From contig JALWSS010000035.1 in NCBI GenBank assembly GCA_026993525.1, positions 29,791 through 90,964 on the forward strand: a stretch of DNA of 61,174 nt, in the 5' to 3' direction. Shown here piece after piece: positions 1-9,185 of this stretch. The position numbers were made by a program, and so were the translations under genes. Position 1 is the stretch's first letter; each line of letters opens with the position of its first letter. Source of the stretch: Saprospiraceae bacterium. GTDB taxonomy: Bacteria; Bacteroidota; Bacteroidia; Chitinophagales; Saprospiraceae. The notes under the pieces are model-generated. The model was not told the origin of the DNA. It did not search any database and saw nothing but the letters and a program-made list of their open reading frames with translations.

Positions 1-17
1 CTTACTGAGCCAAGTAC

Positions 18-1214
18 ATGAAAGTAAAACTGCCGAGCCACCAATTCATTGAAACCGAAGATGACCTGCAGCGATTTTATTCACTGAACGCCGACAGCCC
101 CTGGATTTGTTTCGATACGGAATTCATCGGGGAGAAGCGCTTCTTTACCACCCTCTGCCTCATTCAGGTTGCCACGCCCCACGGCAATTACCTGATTGAC
201 CCGATCAAGCTCCCGAATATCAAGCCCGTGCTGGACTTGCTGGCAGACGAAAATATATTGAAAATTGCCCACGCCGCCGCCAATGACTACCGGCTGATCT
301 ACAACCACTACGGCGTCATCGCGAGGAACACATTTGACACCCAGATATCTTCGGCTTTTCTGGGCTACAAATACCCCATCGCTTTCAATAAATTGCTGGA
401 CAGCGAGCTGAAAATCAGAATCGGCAAAGGCTTCACCGTAACCGACTGGGAGAAACGCCCTTTTCCGAGGAAACAACTCCGCTATGCGCTGTACGATGTC
501 ATATACCTCCGGGACCTGTACGAAAAACTGAAACACAAGCTGGATTCCTTCGGGCGCTACGAATGGGCCATGGAGGAATGCAAAACACTGGAGGATGCGG
601 AGTTTTATGAAACCGATCCTTACAAAGAAACGCTCCAGAGCAATCTCATCAAGGGCCTGCGTTTCAATGAAAAGGTGATGCTGTTGCGCCTGTTGCTCTG
701 GCGCACCGATGAGGCCCGGAAGAAGAATTATTCAAAAGAAATGGTGCTGCCCGGCAAATACATCAGTGCCATTGTGAGAGGGGCCAGGGAAGGCATGGAC
801 GCCTTCAAACACAACCGCAGGTTGCCGGACTCCCTGATTGGGAAATACGGCCAGTTGTTCATTGAGATGTACAACCGGCCGGTTACCGAAGAAGAAAGAG
901 AGGTGCTCAGCCGGCTGCCCAAAGACGGTTATGAAGACCCCAAACACGAGATCATGATGGAAATGCTGGACCTGCTGGTGCGGTACAAATGCATCGAGGC
1001 GGGTATTTCCCACCACATGGTTTTGCCCCGGCAGGCATTCAAGAAGATGAAAAACACGGCCGGTTACATGGCCCCTTCCCTGCTGCAGGGTTGGCGGCGC
1101 GAGTTTCTGGGACCGGAGATCGTCTCCTGGTTCGAACATCGCCACGAGCTGAGAATCGCATTTTCCGAAGGAAAGTTCGAGTTGAAGATGAATGCTGAAT
1201 TCAACGGCACCTGA
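18..1214 (+). CDS. rnd: Ribonuclease D (3'-5' exoribonuclease, DEDD family)
   Basis: RNase D trims the 3' ends of tRNA and other stable RNA precursors in the cytoplasm. The N-terminal half shows the DEDD exonuclease motifs: D33-T-E35 (DTEF) for Exo I, an HAAANDY stretch near residues 86-92 for Exo II, and Y-x3-D in RYALYDVIYL near residue 160 for Exo III. The C-terminal half has the helical HRDC-type region expected for RNase D. At 398 residues it is slightly longer than the usual 370-380. The ATG at 18 lies close to the window edge, so its promoter is barely visible. It converges with the downstream minus-strand phosphodiesterase gene, with three bases between the stop codons. The family assignment is secure; the exact RNA substrates are unknown. 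Confidence 0.93.
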   Translation: MKVKLPSHQFIETEDDLQRFYSLNADSPWICFDTEFIGEKRFFTTLCLIQVATPHGNYLIDPIKLPNIKPVLDLLADENILKIAHAAANDYRLIYNHYGVIARNTFDTQISSAFLGYKYPIAFNKLLDSELKIRIGKGFTVTDWEKRPFPRKQLRYALYDVIYLRDLYEKLKHKLDSFGRYEWAMEECKTLEDAEFYETDPYKETLQSNLIKGLRFNEKVMLLRLLLWRTDEARKKNYSKEMVLPGKYISAIVRGAREGMDAFKHNRRLPDSLIGKYGQLFIEMYNRPVTEEEREVLSRLPKDGYEDPKHEIMMEMLDLLVRYKCIEAGISHHMVLPRQAFKKMKNTAGYMAPSLLQGWRREFLGPEIVSWFEHRHELRIAFSEGKFELKMNAEFNGT

Positions 1215-1217
1215 TGC

Positions 1218-3296
1218 TTACGACGGGTAGGCAATCCTGGGATGGTAGATACTCACCAACTGTTTTTTGAACACTTCCCTGACCTTTTCCAGTTCCTTAA
1301 ACGAAAGTTCACACCGGGTGAACTGCCCCTCAGAAAGCTTCCGCCCGATGGTCTGGTCCACCACATCGCTGATCACTTTTTCCGAAGGTTCTTTGATAGA
1401 GCGCAGGGTAGCCTCCACGCTGTCGGCAATCATCAGAATGCCCTCTTCTTTGGTTCGGGGTTTAGGTCCCGGATAGGTGAAAGCGGCCGGATCAACCTCC
1501 TCGTCAGGATGTTCCTTGCAATAGGTTTTGTAGAAAAACCCAACCTGGGTGGTTCCGTGGTGGGTCAGGATGAAGTCAATCAGTTTTTGTGGCAAGCGGT
1601 ATTTCCTTGCCAGCTCTGCACCTTTGGTCACATGGCTGATGATCATGGCAGCACTGTCTTTGCAATCCATGTTTTCGTGTGGGTTGTACAACTGCTGGTT
1701 TTCGACGAAAAACTCCGGATTAACGGTTTTGCCCACATCGTGGTACAGGGCTCCCACTTTCACCAAAAGGGCATCGGCGCCGATGGCCTTGGCAGCAGCT
1801 TCGCTCAAATGGCCCACCTGTATGGAATGCTGGAAAGTGCCGGGCGCTTTCAACGAAAGCATCTTCAGGAGGGGCTTTTCCATGTCGCTCAATTCCACCA
1901 GGGAAATGGCCGAAACAAAGCCGAATGAACGCTCCATCAGAGGAATGAGTGGAAATGCCAGCAATACCAGGACACTGTTGCCGGCCAGCCAGCCAAACAT
2001 GGGCCAGTCAATTTGTGCCAGGTTCCCTTCTTTGATCAGCTCGGTGGCAAAAAAACCGACCACATAAGTGAGGGTGATGTACAACACGGACATGAAAAAG
2101 CGCCCCCAGTACCTGGCGTCGGTAACCGCCAGCACAGCAACAACACCTGCAACGATTTGAATGAAAGCAAACTGATAGCCTACTGAAGTGAGCAAACTGC
2201 AAAGCAAGACCACCAAAACGTGAACGAAGAAGGCAAGCCGGTAGGAGAAGAAATGCCGCATGATGATGGGTACAATGGTGTACGGCAACAAAAACACACT
2301 GATGGTATTGGTTTTTTCCACCAGAAAAGTCAGGTAAATGAACACCACCGGCCAAACCAGAACCGAGATCAGGTAAGACCACTTGTTCAACAACTCCGGC
2401 CGGTAGGCTCTGACATACATCAGGAAGGCCACAAACACCAGCACGATGAGAATCAGGTATCCGAGGTAAACCAGGCTGGCACCAGAGGCCGGGCCGTAAT
2501 CCTGCTCGAATTTTTCTTTGAATGAAAGAAGAATGTCATAGATACTATCGGTGATCACGGCATTCTTCGTCACAATGACCTCCCCTTTTCTGACAATTCC
2601 CCTGGTGGTCACCAACTCCGAAAGGGCCTGATCCAGCATTTTTTGAGAATGCGCTACATCGTAAACAATATTGGGAAACACCAGGCCCTGAAACAAGCTT
2701 TTGGTGGGCAAATTTGTGCCCCGGAGGCTGAGACTGTCGTACTTCAAGTACAATGTCGCTTGAGCCTCGTCAGGCGTCATCAATGAAGACAACAGCCTGG
2801 GCCTCAAAGTATTACCCGAAATGACGTTGATGACGAAGTCCGGCCCCCTGTTCAGGTGCTGCGGGTCTATGTCCACTACACCTTCTTTGTAAACATCCGA
2901 GAGAAGCCTTTGCCCGTTGGACCACATCAAATTGTAACGGTCTTGCAATTCCCCGGCAATAGAATCCCCGTGAACGGAAATGAACCAGGTGTGAAAGTGT
3001 TCACGCAACAATTCCTCTTGCCGGGTTTCTACCTGCTTGTCCAGCTTGTAATAGGGAATGAAGGATTCCACCAACCTGGTGCGGTCCCGGGCAATCTGTT
3101 CGGGCGACTTTTTGATGGGTATGTCATAGGGAGCGAGCAGCGTTTCGTAGTTCCAGCGCTGCCCTTTCTGAAACTCATACTGAAACTTGACCCGCTGTGG
3201 ATATACGATGCTGATAAGCAATACAACCAGGAGAATGGTCAACTGCTTTCCGAAGCGATTGAGGATCAACATGAATTTTTGCCAGGACAGTTCCAT
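1218..3296 (-). CDS. 7TM-HD (HDIG) phosphodiesterase, PgpH/YqfF-like
   Basis: This is a membrane phosphodiesterase of the 7TM-HD family, whose characterised members such as Listeria PgpH hydrolyse cyclic di-AMP. A membrane anchor near residues 15-32 precedes an extracytoplasmic 7TM-HDED domain (about 35-275). A block of seven hydrophobic segments runs from about 275 to 460, and a cytoplasmic HD domain follows. The HD metal ligands are visible: H near 490 in FQHSIQVGHL and the HD pair near 517 in ALYHDVGK. Length (692) fits the family. No c-di-AMP cyclase or receptor gene is nearby, so the substrate is inferred from the family only. It ends three bases from the stop of rnd on the other strand. 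Confidence 0.9.
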   Translation of the reverse strand: MELSWQKFMLILNRFGKQLTILLVVLLISIVYPQRVKFQYEFQKGQRWNYETLLAPYDIPIKKSPEQIARDRTRLVESFIPYYKLDKQVETRQEELLREHFHTWFISVHGDSIAGELQDRYNLMWSNGQRLLSDVYKEGVVDIDPQHLNRGPDFVINVISGNTLRPRLLSSLMTPDEAQATLYLKYDSLSLRGTNLPTKSLFQGLVFPNIVYDVAHSQKMLDQALSELVTTRGIVRKGEVIVTKNAVITDSIYDILLSFKEKFEQDYGPASGASLVYLGYLILIVLVFVAFLMYVRAYRPELLNKWSYLISVLVWPVVFIYLTFLVEKTNTISVFLLPYTIVPIIMRHFFSYRLAFFVHVLVVLLCSLLTSVGYQFAFIQIVAGVVAVLAVTDARYWGRFFMSVLYITLTYVVGFFATELIKEGNLAQIDWPMFGWLAGNSVLVLLAFPLIPLMERSFGFVSAISLVELSDMEKPLLKMLSLKAPGTFQHSIQVGHLSEAAAKAIGADALLVKVGALYHDVGKTVNPEFFVENQQLYNPHENMDCKDSAAMIISHVTKGAELARKYRLPQKLIDFILTHHGTTQVGFFYKTYCKEHPDEEVDPAAFTYPGPKPRTKEEGILMIADSVEATLRSIKEPSEKVISDVVDQTIGRKLSEGQFTRCELSFKELEKVREVFKKQLVSIYHPRIAYPS

Positions 3297-3403
3297 GATC
3301 AGATTCTCGGTTTACCGAAGGGCAAAATAAAGGTGCAAGCTGCCACTTTTTTCCGATATGAAGGATTTTTCAAGACCAGTGTCCGGCCGGTAGCCCGTTC
3401 GGC

Positions 3404-4162
3404 TTGACCGGAGGATTTGTTTACCTTCACCCTCCAATTTCAGAAAACACCTTGGCTCCTTCTACCCACATACCCTCTCCGAATGATTTGACAGGCTTGC
3501 AAGAAGCCCTCAAAAGCACAATTGAATCTCATTCTGTGCAGGTGCTGCCAACAACTCCCCTTTCCATACTTTTTACCGCAATCGGGGCTGTTTTGACAGA
3601 CATGGATGCCGGAAGATTTGAGCACCCGGAAAAAGCCGCAACACTGGTCAACATCATGGGACAGCAGGTACTGCAAGAATACCGGAAAGCTCCGGAAAAA
3701 AGCCTCAACCGGTGCTGGGCCCAATACTTTGAGAAACCGGGGCAATCCTCCCAATCCCTTCAACAACTGTTCGCCGGTCTTGGTCTGCTGCTGAATTTTC
3801 AATTTGGCATGGCCACCAAAGAAGTCTTGAAACAGGAGGAACTGGAAAGTTTCGATAACGATGGGCAACTCCTCCTGGATGCCATCAGGAAAGGGTTTGT
3901 TCAGGATTACAACGCTTTCAGGAAAAGCAGGCCCCTGGCAAGATTGCTGTCCCTGACGGGTGCTGTCAGTGATTATCACTTCGGACATTTTAGCGTCAGA
4001 AAAGCCATGCAACACGCCTGGGTGGCCGCTGCCCGGCTGGTCAAATCGCACCCGGCCGAACTGCCCAAAAAAGTGCAGGACCTGGACAACTACGTGGTGG
4101 TGTTGAACCGGCTGATCTATGAACCCGGGGTTTTGATTGCACTTATTTCAAGGGTTATTTGA
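3404..4162 (+). CDS. Conserved hypothetical protein, possibly DUF5995-like
   Basis: I do not recognise this 252-residue protein firmly. It has no signal peptide or membrane segment and is rich in amphipathic helices. A central stretch (about 105-145) with W-x3-F followed by LLLNFQFGMA, and a later R-x3-AW pair (about 200-206), recall the all-alpha DUF5995 proteins, but this is a weak pattern match. The start is uncertain. The reading frame opens at a TTG (3404), there is no ATG until residue 67, and a promoter-like TTTG...TACCTTCA lies inside the first codons. The real start may therefore be another non-ATG codon further in. It is divergent from the phosphodiesterase gene upstream. Confidence 0.6.
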   Translation: MTGGFVYLHPPISENTLAPSTHIPSPNDLTGLQEALKSTIESHSVQVLPTTPLSILFTAIGAVLTDMDAGRFEHPEKAATLVNIMGQQVLQEYRKAPEKSLNRCWAQYFEKPGQSSQSLQQLFAGLGLLLNFQFGMATKEVLKQEELESFDNDGQLLLDAIRKGFVQDYNAFRKSRPLARLLSLTGAVSDYHFGHFSVRKAMQHAWVAAARLVKSHPAELPKKVQDLDNYVVVLNRLIYEPGVLIALISRVI

Positions 4163-4267
4163 GTATTATTGTTTCATCGATTATTGTTATTCATCGATTC
4201 TGTTTTACATTCACCACGCGTTTTTTCTTAAATTGTAGATTTTCTGTCACTCAAAAATTCTTTTGCA

Positions 4268-6046
4268 ATGAAGGTCCTAAAGCAAATGTCCCTCTCTATT
4301 GCCATGTTGGCAATATTCAACTTCTGGCTCCTTAGCGAAAATACACTAACCCCTTATCCGCCTTCAAGTGAATCAAATGGCCAGTCGATCTTTTGGAAAA
4401 TGGAATCCCAGTCTTTTTCATCGTATTACAACAGCAACCTCCACAAATATTATTCAACATTTTGGAACCCTGATGGCTGGGTAGTTCTATTGACCATTGA
4501 TCCGCCGGAAGGAATGGAGGATCAACAAAATAAACAATACCTTACTTCAGGAACTACCTATACCTGGAAAATTGAATCGCTTACCAAACCATATACTTAC
4601 ACCATCAAAACAAAGAAACACACACTGTTCGCAGGTGGTCCTGTCAAACATCCACGAAAAATAACTCAACCAGGAACAAAACCAGATGGCAGGTTTGACA
4701 ACAAAAGACCGAGTCCGTTTTCAAATCCTCAGGAAATTGACAATTCAAAGCCAAAGAAAGACAATGGTGAAAATTTTGAGATGATTCCAAAATTTCCCTG
4801 GCTCGGAACCTACCAGATCACCTTGGAGCAAACAGATTCATGGGGTATGAAAACCAAAGTGTCAAAAAAAATCACCCTCAGACACTTTTTGATAGTTTCA
4901 ATTGGAGATTCCTATGCTTCCGGAGAAGGCAATCCCGATATCCCTGGGGAACCAGCTGAATTTGAACCAGAAGGTCATGGATTTTGGGACTATGTCCGTT
5001 CATTAGGTTTGGTAGTATTTGAAGATGTATGGGACCTCACAAAGGAATCATATAATTGGACTAAAAATAAATTAAAAAAGAAACTCACTACCATTTCTGC
5101 GGATTTTGAAGCTACCATTGACATGGACCCGAAACCCGTCTGGTTAGAAAAGGAAGCACATAGGTCATTAAAGTCAGGGCCAGCTCTGGCTGCAATGAAA
5201 ATAGATGACAGGTTCAACAGGCTGAGTACATCCAGAACAAAAACGAGAGTAACATTCTTGTCTTTTGCCAGATCTGGTGCCACTATTGAAAATGGGCTCT
5301 TTGGACCAAGAAAATCAGATGGAAAATCAAAGGACAGCTGGATAAATGATATTGGTGAACTGGAAGAAGTAAAAAACACTCTTGGTAATTTGAGAATTGA
5401 TGTATTGATCATTTCCATTGGAGGAAATGACGTCGGTTTTTCAAAGAGCTTATCAGAACTTGTTGGAGGTGATGATTTATTTTGGGGAATTCCAAAATAT
5501 GGAGGAGATGCTGACACACGTAATAAAGTCAAAAATAAGTCTCTTCAAAAAATAGAAGAGCTATTTAGTCCAAAAGGAAGTTATCACAAAATGTGTAATT
5601 ACATTCAGACTGAATTAAATGTGGATCAGGTTTATGCTACTGGTTACCCAGTCTCATTATTTGAAAAAATGAGTACGCAAGGTAAACCATATGACGCTGA
5701 AGGATGTGGAATCTTCCAAGCTTATCTGACTGAGCTAGACATTTCACCTGCCGACGCTCGGATAATTCGTGAAATAGGAATGGAGCTTAACGATCATTAC
5801 AAAGACCTTGATAGAATATACCCTAATTGGCATTACATAAGTGTGGAAGAAGGATTTAGAGGTCATGGTTACTGTGCTGAAAAAAGGAATGACAAAACTC
5901 AACGTTTTTTCATTACTGCTGAAGGTTCATTTTTCTTTCAAGGAGATACAAAAGGAACCATGCATCCAAATGCCTTTGGGCACAAGGTTTATCGTGATGA
6001 AATTTACAAGGCAATAGAAAAGCAAATGAAAGCAACTAAACATTGA
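4268..6046 (+). CDS. Exported SGNH/GDSL-family hydrolase with large N-terminal domain
   Basis: This looks like a secreted esterase or lipase of the SGNH superfamily. A signal peptide covers about residues 1-24. About 185 residues follow with a beta-rich character and no assignable domain. The SGNH core then starts with block I (GDSYASGEG, nucleophile Ser near 214). It continues with SFARSGATI near 335, block III GGNDVGF near 385 and block V HPNAFGH near 565, which supplies the catalytic Asp/His region. The SGEG variant of block I is typical of actinobacterial-type SGNH lipases. At 592 residues it is about twice a minimal SGNH enzyme. The gene is clearly more AT-rich than its neighbours and uses AT-ending codons, which suggests recent transfer. 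The substrate cannot be read from the sequence. Confidence 0.82.
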   Translation: MKVLKQMSLSIAMLAIFNFWLLSENTLTPYPPSSESNGQSIFWKMESQSFSSYYNSNLHKYYSTFWNPDGWVVLLTIDPPEGMEDQQNKQYLTSGTTYTWKIESLTKPYTYTIKTKKHTLFAGGPVKHPRKITQPGTKPDGRFDNKRPSPFSNPQEIDNSKPKKDNGENFEMIPKFPWLGTYQITLEQTDSWGMKTKVSKKITLRHFLIVSIGDSYASGEGNPDIPGEPAEFEPEGHGFWDYVRSLGLVVFEDVWDLTKESYNWTKNKLKKKLTTISADFEATIDMDPKPVWLEKEAHRSLKSGPALAAMKIDDRFNRLSTSRTKTRVTFLSFARSGATIENGLFGPRKSDGKSKDSWINDIGELEEVKNTLGNLRIDVLIISIGGNDVGFSKSLSELVGGDDLFWGIPKYGGDADTRNKVKNKSLQKIEELFSPKGSYHKMCNYIQTELNVDQVYATGYPVSLFEKMSTQGKPYDAEGCGIFQAYLTELDISPADARIIREIGMELNDHYKDLDRIYPNWHYISVEEGFRGHGYCAEKRNDKTQRFFITAEGSFFFQGDTKGTMHPNAFGHKVYRDEIYKAIEKQMKATKH

Positions 6047-6091
6047 GTCCAGTATTTTAGGCTTCTGGCTTCAATAATGAGGTGAATTGAG

Positions 6092-6691
6092 ATGAAAAAA
6101 AAAGACGTGCTTTTGGTAATCGGAATGCAGGTGGACTTACTCCCCGGTGGTGCACTGGAAATTCCCGGCGGAGAAGAGTTGATCCCAATGGTCAACGACC
6201 TGATGGCTGAATTCGATGAAGTCATCGCCGCCAATTTCAGCCTGCCCCCCGGGCACCTGAGTTTCGCCGGAAACCACCCCTGGCGCAAGCCGGGTCAGGT
6301 AGTGTCGGTAAATGGCGTGGAGGTGGAGTTGGAGATCATGTATTGCGTACAGGACAGTTTTGGGGCTGCCTTTGCCCCCGGACTGGATACAGCACGCATC
6401 ACCCACATTGTTGAAATGGCTGCCGAAGAGGATGCCCTTCCCCACAGCGCCTTTTTTGACACCGGAAATCCCAGGTCAACAGGGCTCCGGGAATACCTTT
6501 CAAGCCTGAAAGTCAAAAAAATCTACCTCTGCGGCATGCCATTCGACAAGGTGGTGGCCAATACAGCCCTCGATGCAAAAAAACTGGGATACGAAGTTGA
6601 AATCCTCGAAAGTGCGTGCCGGCTGAGACAAGCACAACGACTCAATGAAATCCTCAACATGCTGGAATCCAAGGGCATTAACGTGACCTAA
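6092..6691 (+). CDS. Nicotinamidase/isochorismatase-fold protein lacking catalytic residues
   Basis: The protein aligns end to end with PncA-type nicotinamidases: LLPGGALEIPGG near 16-27, YCVQDSFGAAF near 84-94, HSAFFDTG near 118-125 and a C147-G-x3-D stretch. Every residue needed for chemistry is changed. The catalytic Asp position is G11, the catalytic Lys position is M109, and the nucleophile Cys position is V154. The three metal-ligand positions carry F49, L51 and Y84 in place of the DWH and HCVQ residues. The frame is intact over 199 codons with ordinary codon use, so it is more likely a maintained pseudoenzyme than a decaying gene. It starts 45 bases after the SGNH gene, but composition differs and co-transcription is unproven. 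Its role is unknown, perhaps ligand binding or regulation. Confidence 0.85.
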   Translation: MKKKDVLLVIGMQVDLLPGGALEIPGGEELIPMVNDLMAEFDEVIAANFSLPPGHLSFAGNHPWRKPGQVVSVNGVEVELEIMYCVQDSFGAAFAPGLDTARITHIVEMAAEEDALPHSAFFDTGNPRSTGLREYLSSLKVKKIYLCGMPFDKVVANTALDAKKLGYEVEILESACRLRQAQRLNEILNMLESKGINVT

Positions 6692-6844
6692 TGAACCACT
6701 GTGCCAATAACCGACGAATTATTCCAACACACTATTTACACTTCCTGCCTTCTTTGTAATACCTTTACACTTCCTGTATAACCTCCTGTGAGCCTATCCC
6801 AAAATGAAAGATGAAGCCCCATTAACCTTTAAAATAAAAGGGTA

Positions 6845-8767
6845 ATGAGGTTTTTTCTTTCACTCGGGTTTGTTTTCACGCTTCTCGCTGCGCTCCAATC
6901 GCAGAACTACAACATCACATTCAGATCCAAACTCAGCTTCCCGGGGCAAACCCTTGCCAATGTGTGGGGCTATGCTGCCAACGGGAAAGAATATGCCCTG
7001 GTGGGTGCTTCCAAAGGGCTGGCCATTGTGGATGTCACCGATCCCGAAGCGCCGGTTTTGCTGACCCAGCTGGAAGACACCATCAATTCGCTTTGGAGGG
7101 AGGTGAAAACATTCGGAAACTACGCATACGTCACATCTGAAGGAACCACACCAAATGGCTACGGCGGCGTCGGGATTGCCGACCTGAGCAACCTTCCAAA
7201 CACGTCCATTCCCTTTCACAAATACCACGGCGACGGTGCCATCCAGAACCAGCTCAAAAGGGCCCATGCACTGCATGTGGACACGGTAAAGGGCTTTGCA
7301 TACATCTATGGCACCACGGGCCTGGCCAACGGCGGTGCGGTGGTGCTCGATCTGAATGCCGACCCGTACAATCCCAGCTATGCCGGCCAATACAGCACCC
7401 AATACATCCACGACGGCTATGCCCACAATGACACCCTGTACGCCGGGCACATTTATGCAGGACAGTTTTCCATCATTGACTTCAGCAACAAATCTTCACC
7501 GGTAACCATTTCTTCGCAAACGACGCCCTTTGCATTCACCCACAACACCTGGTTGTCAGCCAACGGCAATTACCTCTTCACCACCGATGAAAAAAGCAAT
7601 GGCACGCTTGCTGCTTACGACATAGACAACCCCACCAGCATTGTTCTGAAGGACCAGATCCACGACACTCCCGGCAGTGGTTCCATCGTCCACAACGTGC
7701 ACATCAAGGACCAATACGCCGTCACTTCCTGGTACACCGACGGGGTGACCATCACCGATGTGAGCCGCCCGGAGAACCTCATCCAGGTAGGGCGCTACGA
7801 CACCTGGCCCAACGGCTCCGGCAATGGTTTCAAAGGTGCCTGGGGCGTGTATCCCTATTTACCTTCGGGCAATCTGCTCGTCTCCAACATTGATGAAAAT
7901 GCCGGCAGCAGCCCTGACACCGGAGCTCTCTACATCCTGACACCCAGCTACGTTCAGGCCTGCTTTCTGGAAGGCACCGTGACTGATATGACCACCAACT
8001 TGCCTTTGGAAGGTGTAACTGCTGAAATACAAAGCTCCGACCCCCTGAACTCCGATGTGACCAACTCCAGCGGCCAGTACAAAACCGGCCAGCCCGGTTC
8101 AGGAAGCTTCGACGTGGTGTTCTCCAAAGATGGCTATGTGTCCCAAACCGTTCAGGCAAGCCTCAGCCCGGGAGCGGTCACCACACTCAACGTCAGCCTC
8201 CAGCAAGCGGGTTTGCCGGTGGAACTACTCAGTTTCCATGCCGAGGCCCTGCCCGACCGCAACCTGGTACATTGGACCACTGCTTCCGAATCGTTTACCG
8301 ATGAGTACATCCTTGAATACCGGTCCACAGAACATGGTGTATGGAATACGCTGGCAAAAGTTCCGGCTGCCGGCACCAGCACTGCGTTGCGGGAGTATTC
8401 CGCTGCGCACCACGCCCCTCCCCCGCAATGCTACTACCGGCTGAGAACCCTCGACCTGGACGGCACTGACCATCTCAGCCATGTCATCGAAGTGAACCGC
8501 AACGATGGAAAAGAACTGCAACTACTGAATTTACAGACCAACAGCGCCGGACAGGCTGTTATCAGCCTTTACACGCCAGAAGCGGCACCGGTCAGGATCA
8601 GGATAATTGCACCCACAGGGGCTTTGGTGCTGAACCGGGAGTACCAGCTCCCCAAAGGCGAGAACGAGCTTTATCTTCCGATGGAAAAGGCTGCAAGCGG
8701 GGTGTACTTCCTCAGCATCCATTCAAACCTCCATACAATCTCCAAACCCTTCATTTACAACCCTTAA
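6845..8767 (+). CDS. Secreted choice-of-anchor B / LVIVD-repeat protein with T9SS tail
   Basis: A signal peptide (about 1-19) leads into a roughly 330-residue beta-propeller of LVIVD-type repeats. They carry the recurring pattern VALVG...GLAIVDVTDPEAP, typical of choice-of-anchor B proteins. Residues about 375-455 form a carboxypeptidase-regulatory-like beta-sandwich (LEGTVTDMTTNLPLEGV). The last about 80 residues (PVRIRIIAPTGALVL...GVYFLSIHS) form a type A T9SS sorting domain, so the protein should be exported and then attached to or released from the cell surface. No enzymatic motif is visible. It is monocistronic by layout, with 153 bases of AT-rich sequence upstream, including two copies of TTTACACTTCCTG. 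Binding partner unknown. Confidence 0.85.
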   Translation: MRFFLSLGFVFTLLAALQSQNYNITFRSKLSFPGQTLANVWGYAANGKEYALVGASKGLAIVDVTDPEAPVLLTQLEDTINSLWREVKTFGNYAYVTSEGTTPNGYGGVGIADLSNLPNTSIPFHKYHGDGAIQNQLKRAHALHVDTVKGFAYIYGTTGLANGGAVVLDLNADPYNPSYAGQYSTQYIHDGYAHNDTLYAGHIYAGQFSIIDFSNKSSPVTISSQTTPFAFTHNTWLSANGNYLFTTDEKSNGTLAAYDIDNPTSIVLKDQIHDTPGSGSIVHNVHIKDQYAVTSWYTDGVTITDVSRPENLIQVGRYDTWPNGSGNGFKGAWGVYPYLPSGNLLVSNIDENAGSSPDTGALYILTPSYVQACFLEGTVTDMTTNLPLEGVTAEIQSSDPLNSDVTNSSGQYKTGQPGSGSFDVVFSKDGYVSQTVQASLSPGAVTTLNVSLQQAGLPVELLSFHAEALPDRNLVHWTTASESFTDEYILEYRSTEHGVWNTLAKVPAAGTSTALREYSAAHHAPPPQCYYRLRTLDLDGTDHLSHVIEVNRNDGKELQLLNLQTNSAGQAVISLYTPEAAPVRIRIIAPTGALVLNREYQLPKGENELYLPMEKAASGVYFLSIHSNLHTISKPFIYNP

Positions 8768-8809
8768 GAGGCTGTGGAAAACTTTTTTGAAAATTAGTCG
8801 CAAAAAAGT

Positions 8810-8842
8810 TTTGGGCATTTGAACGGAGGCCTTTTATATTTG
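8810..8842 (+). promoter_or_regulatory. Promoter of tRNA-Gly
   Basis: TTTG at 8810-8813, a 21-base spacer and TATATTTG at 8835-8842 match the Bacteroidota sigma-ABfr pattern TTTG-N19-21-TAnnTTTG. The -7 box lies 31 bases before the tRNA, a normal leader length. Confidence 0.7.
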
Positions 8843-8873
8843 CACCCGCTTAAACGAAAGCACACGAATTCAT

Positions 8874-8948
<75 letters not shown>

Positions 8949-8949
<1 letters not shown>

Positions 8950-8977
8950 AGCCTTCCTCTGCGAAGGCTTTTTTTAT
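8949..8977 (+). terminator. Rho-independent terminator after tRNA-Gly
   Basis: An 8-bp perfect stem AAGCCTTC (8949-8956) / GAAGGCTT (8963-8970) with a 6-base loop is followed directly by a T run. It begins at the last base of the encoded CCA. Confidence 0.85.
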
Positions 8978-9025
8978 TTATCTTGCACCGCTTTCGAAAT
9001 GCAAGCATCCAAAGCTTGACATTCA

Positions 9026-9111
9026 GCCCGGGTGGTGGAATTGGTAGACACGCTGGACTTAAAATCCAGTGGCCAGAAATGGCCGTGCGGGTTCAAGTCC
9101 CGCTCCGGGCA
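9026..9111 (+). tRNA. tRNA-Leu (UAA)
   Basis: Class II tRNA with a variable arm. Acceptor GCCCGGG (9026-9032) pairs with TCCGGGC (9104-9110) through one G-T pair. The anticodon stem CTGGA/TCCAG encloses loop CTTAAAA, giving anticodon TAA. The variable arm is TGGCCAGAAATGGCCG, the T arm is GCGGG-TTCAAGT-CCCGC, and the discriminator is A9111. CCA is not encoded. A near-consensus TATCTTG box lies at 8979-8985. Confidence 0.97.
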
Positions 9112-9185
9112 CTTTTTTTCCCCCGATTTTTCGCCACAGGTAATTTGACAGGATCCAACCTCTAAACCCCTCTCCCCCATTGCTT

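Noticed and set aside
6721-6784. Twice-repeated TTTACACTTCCTG before the beta-propeller gene
   Set aside because: Two 13-base copies only; no symmetry, and promoter elements do not fit the spacing, so no regulatory claim is made.
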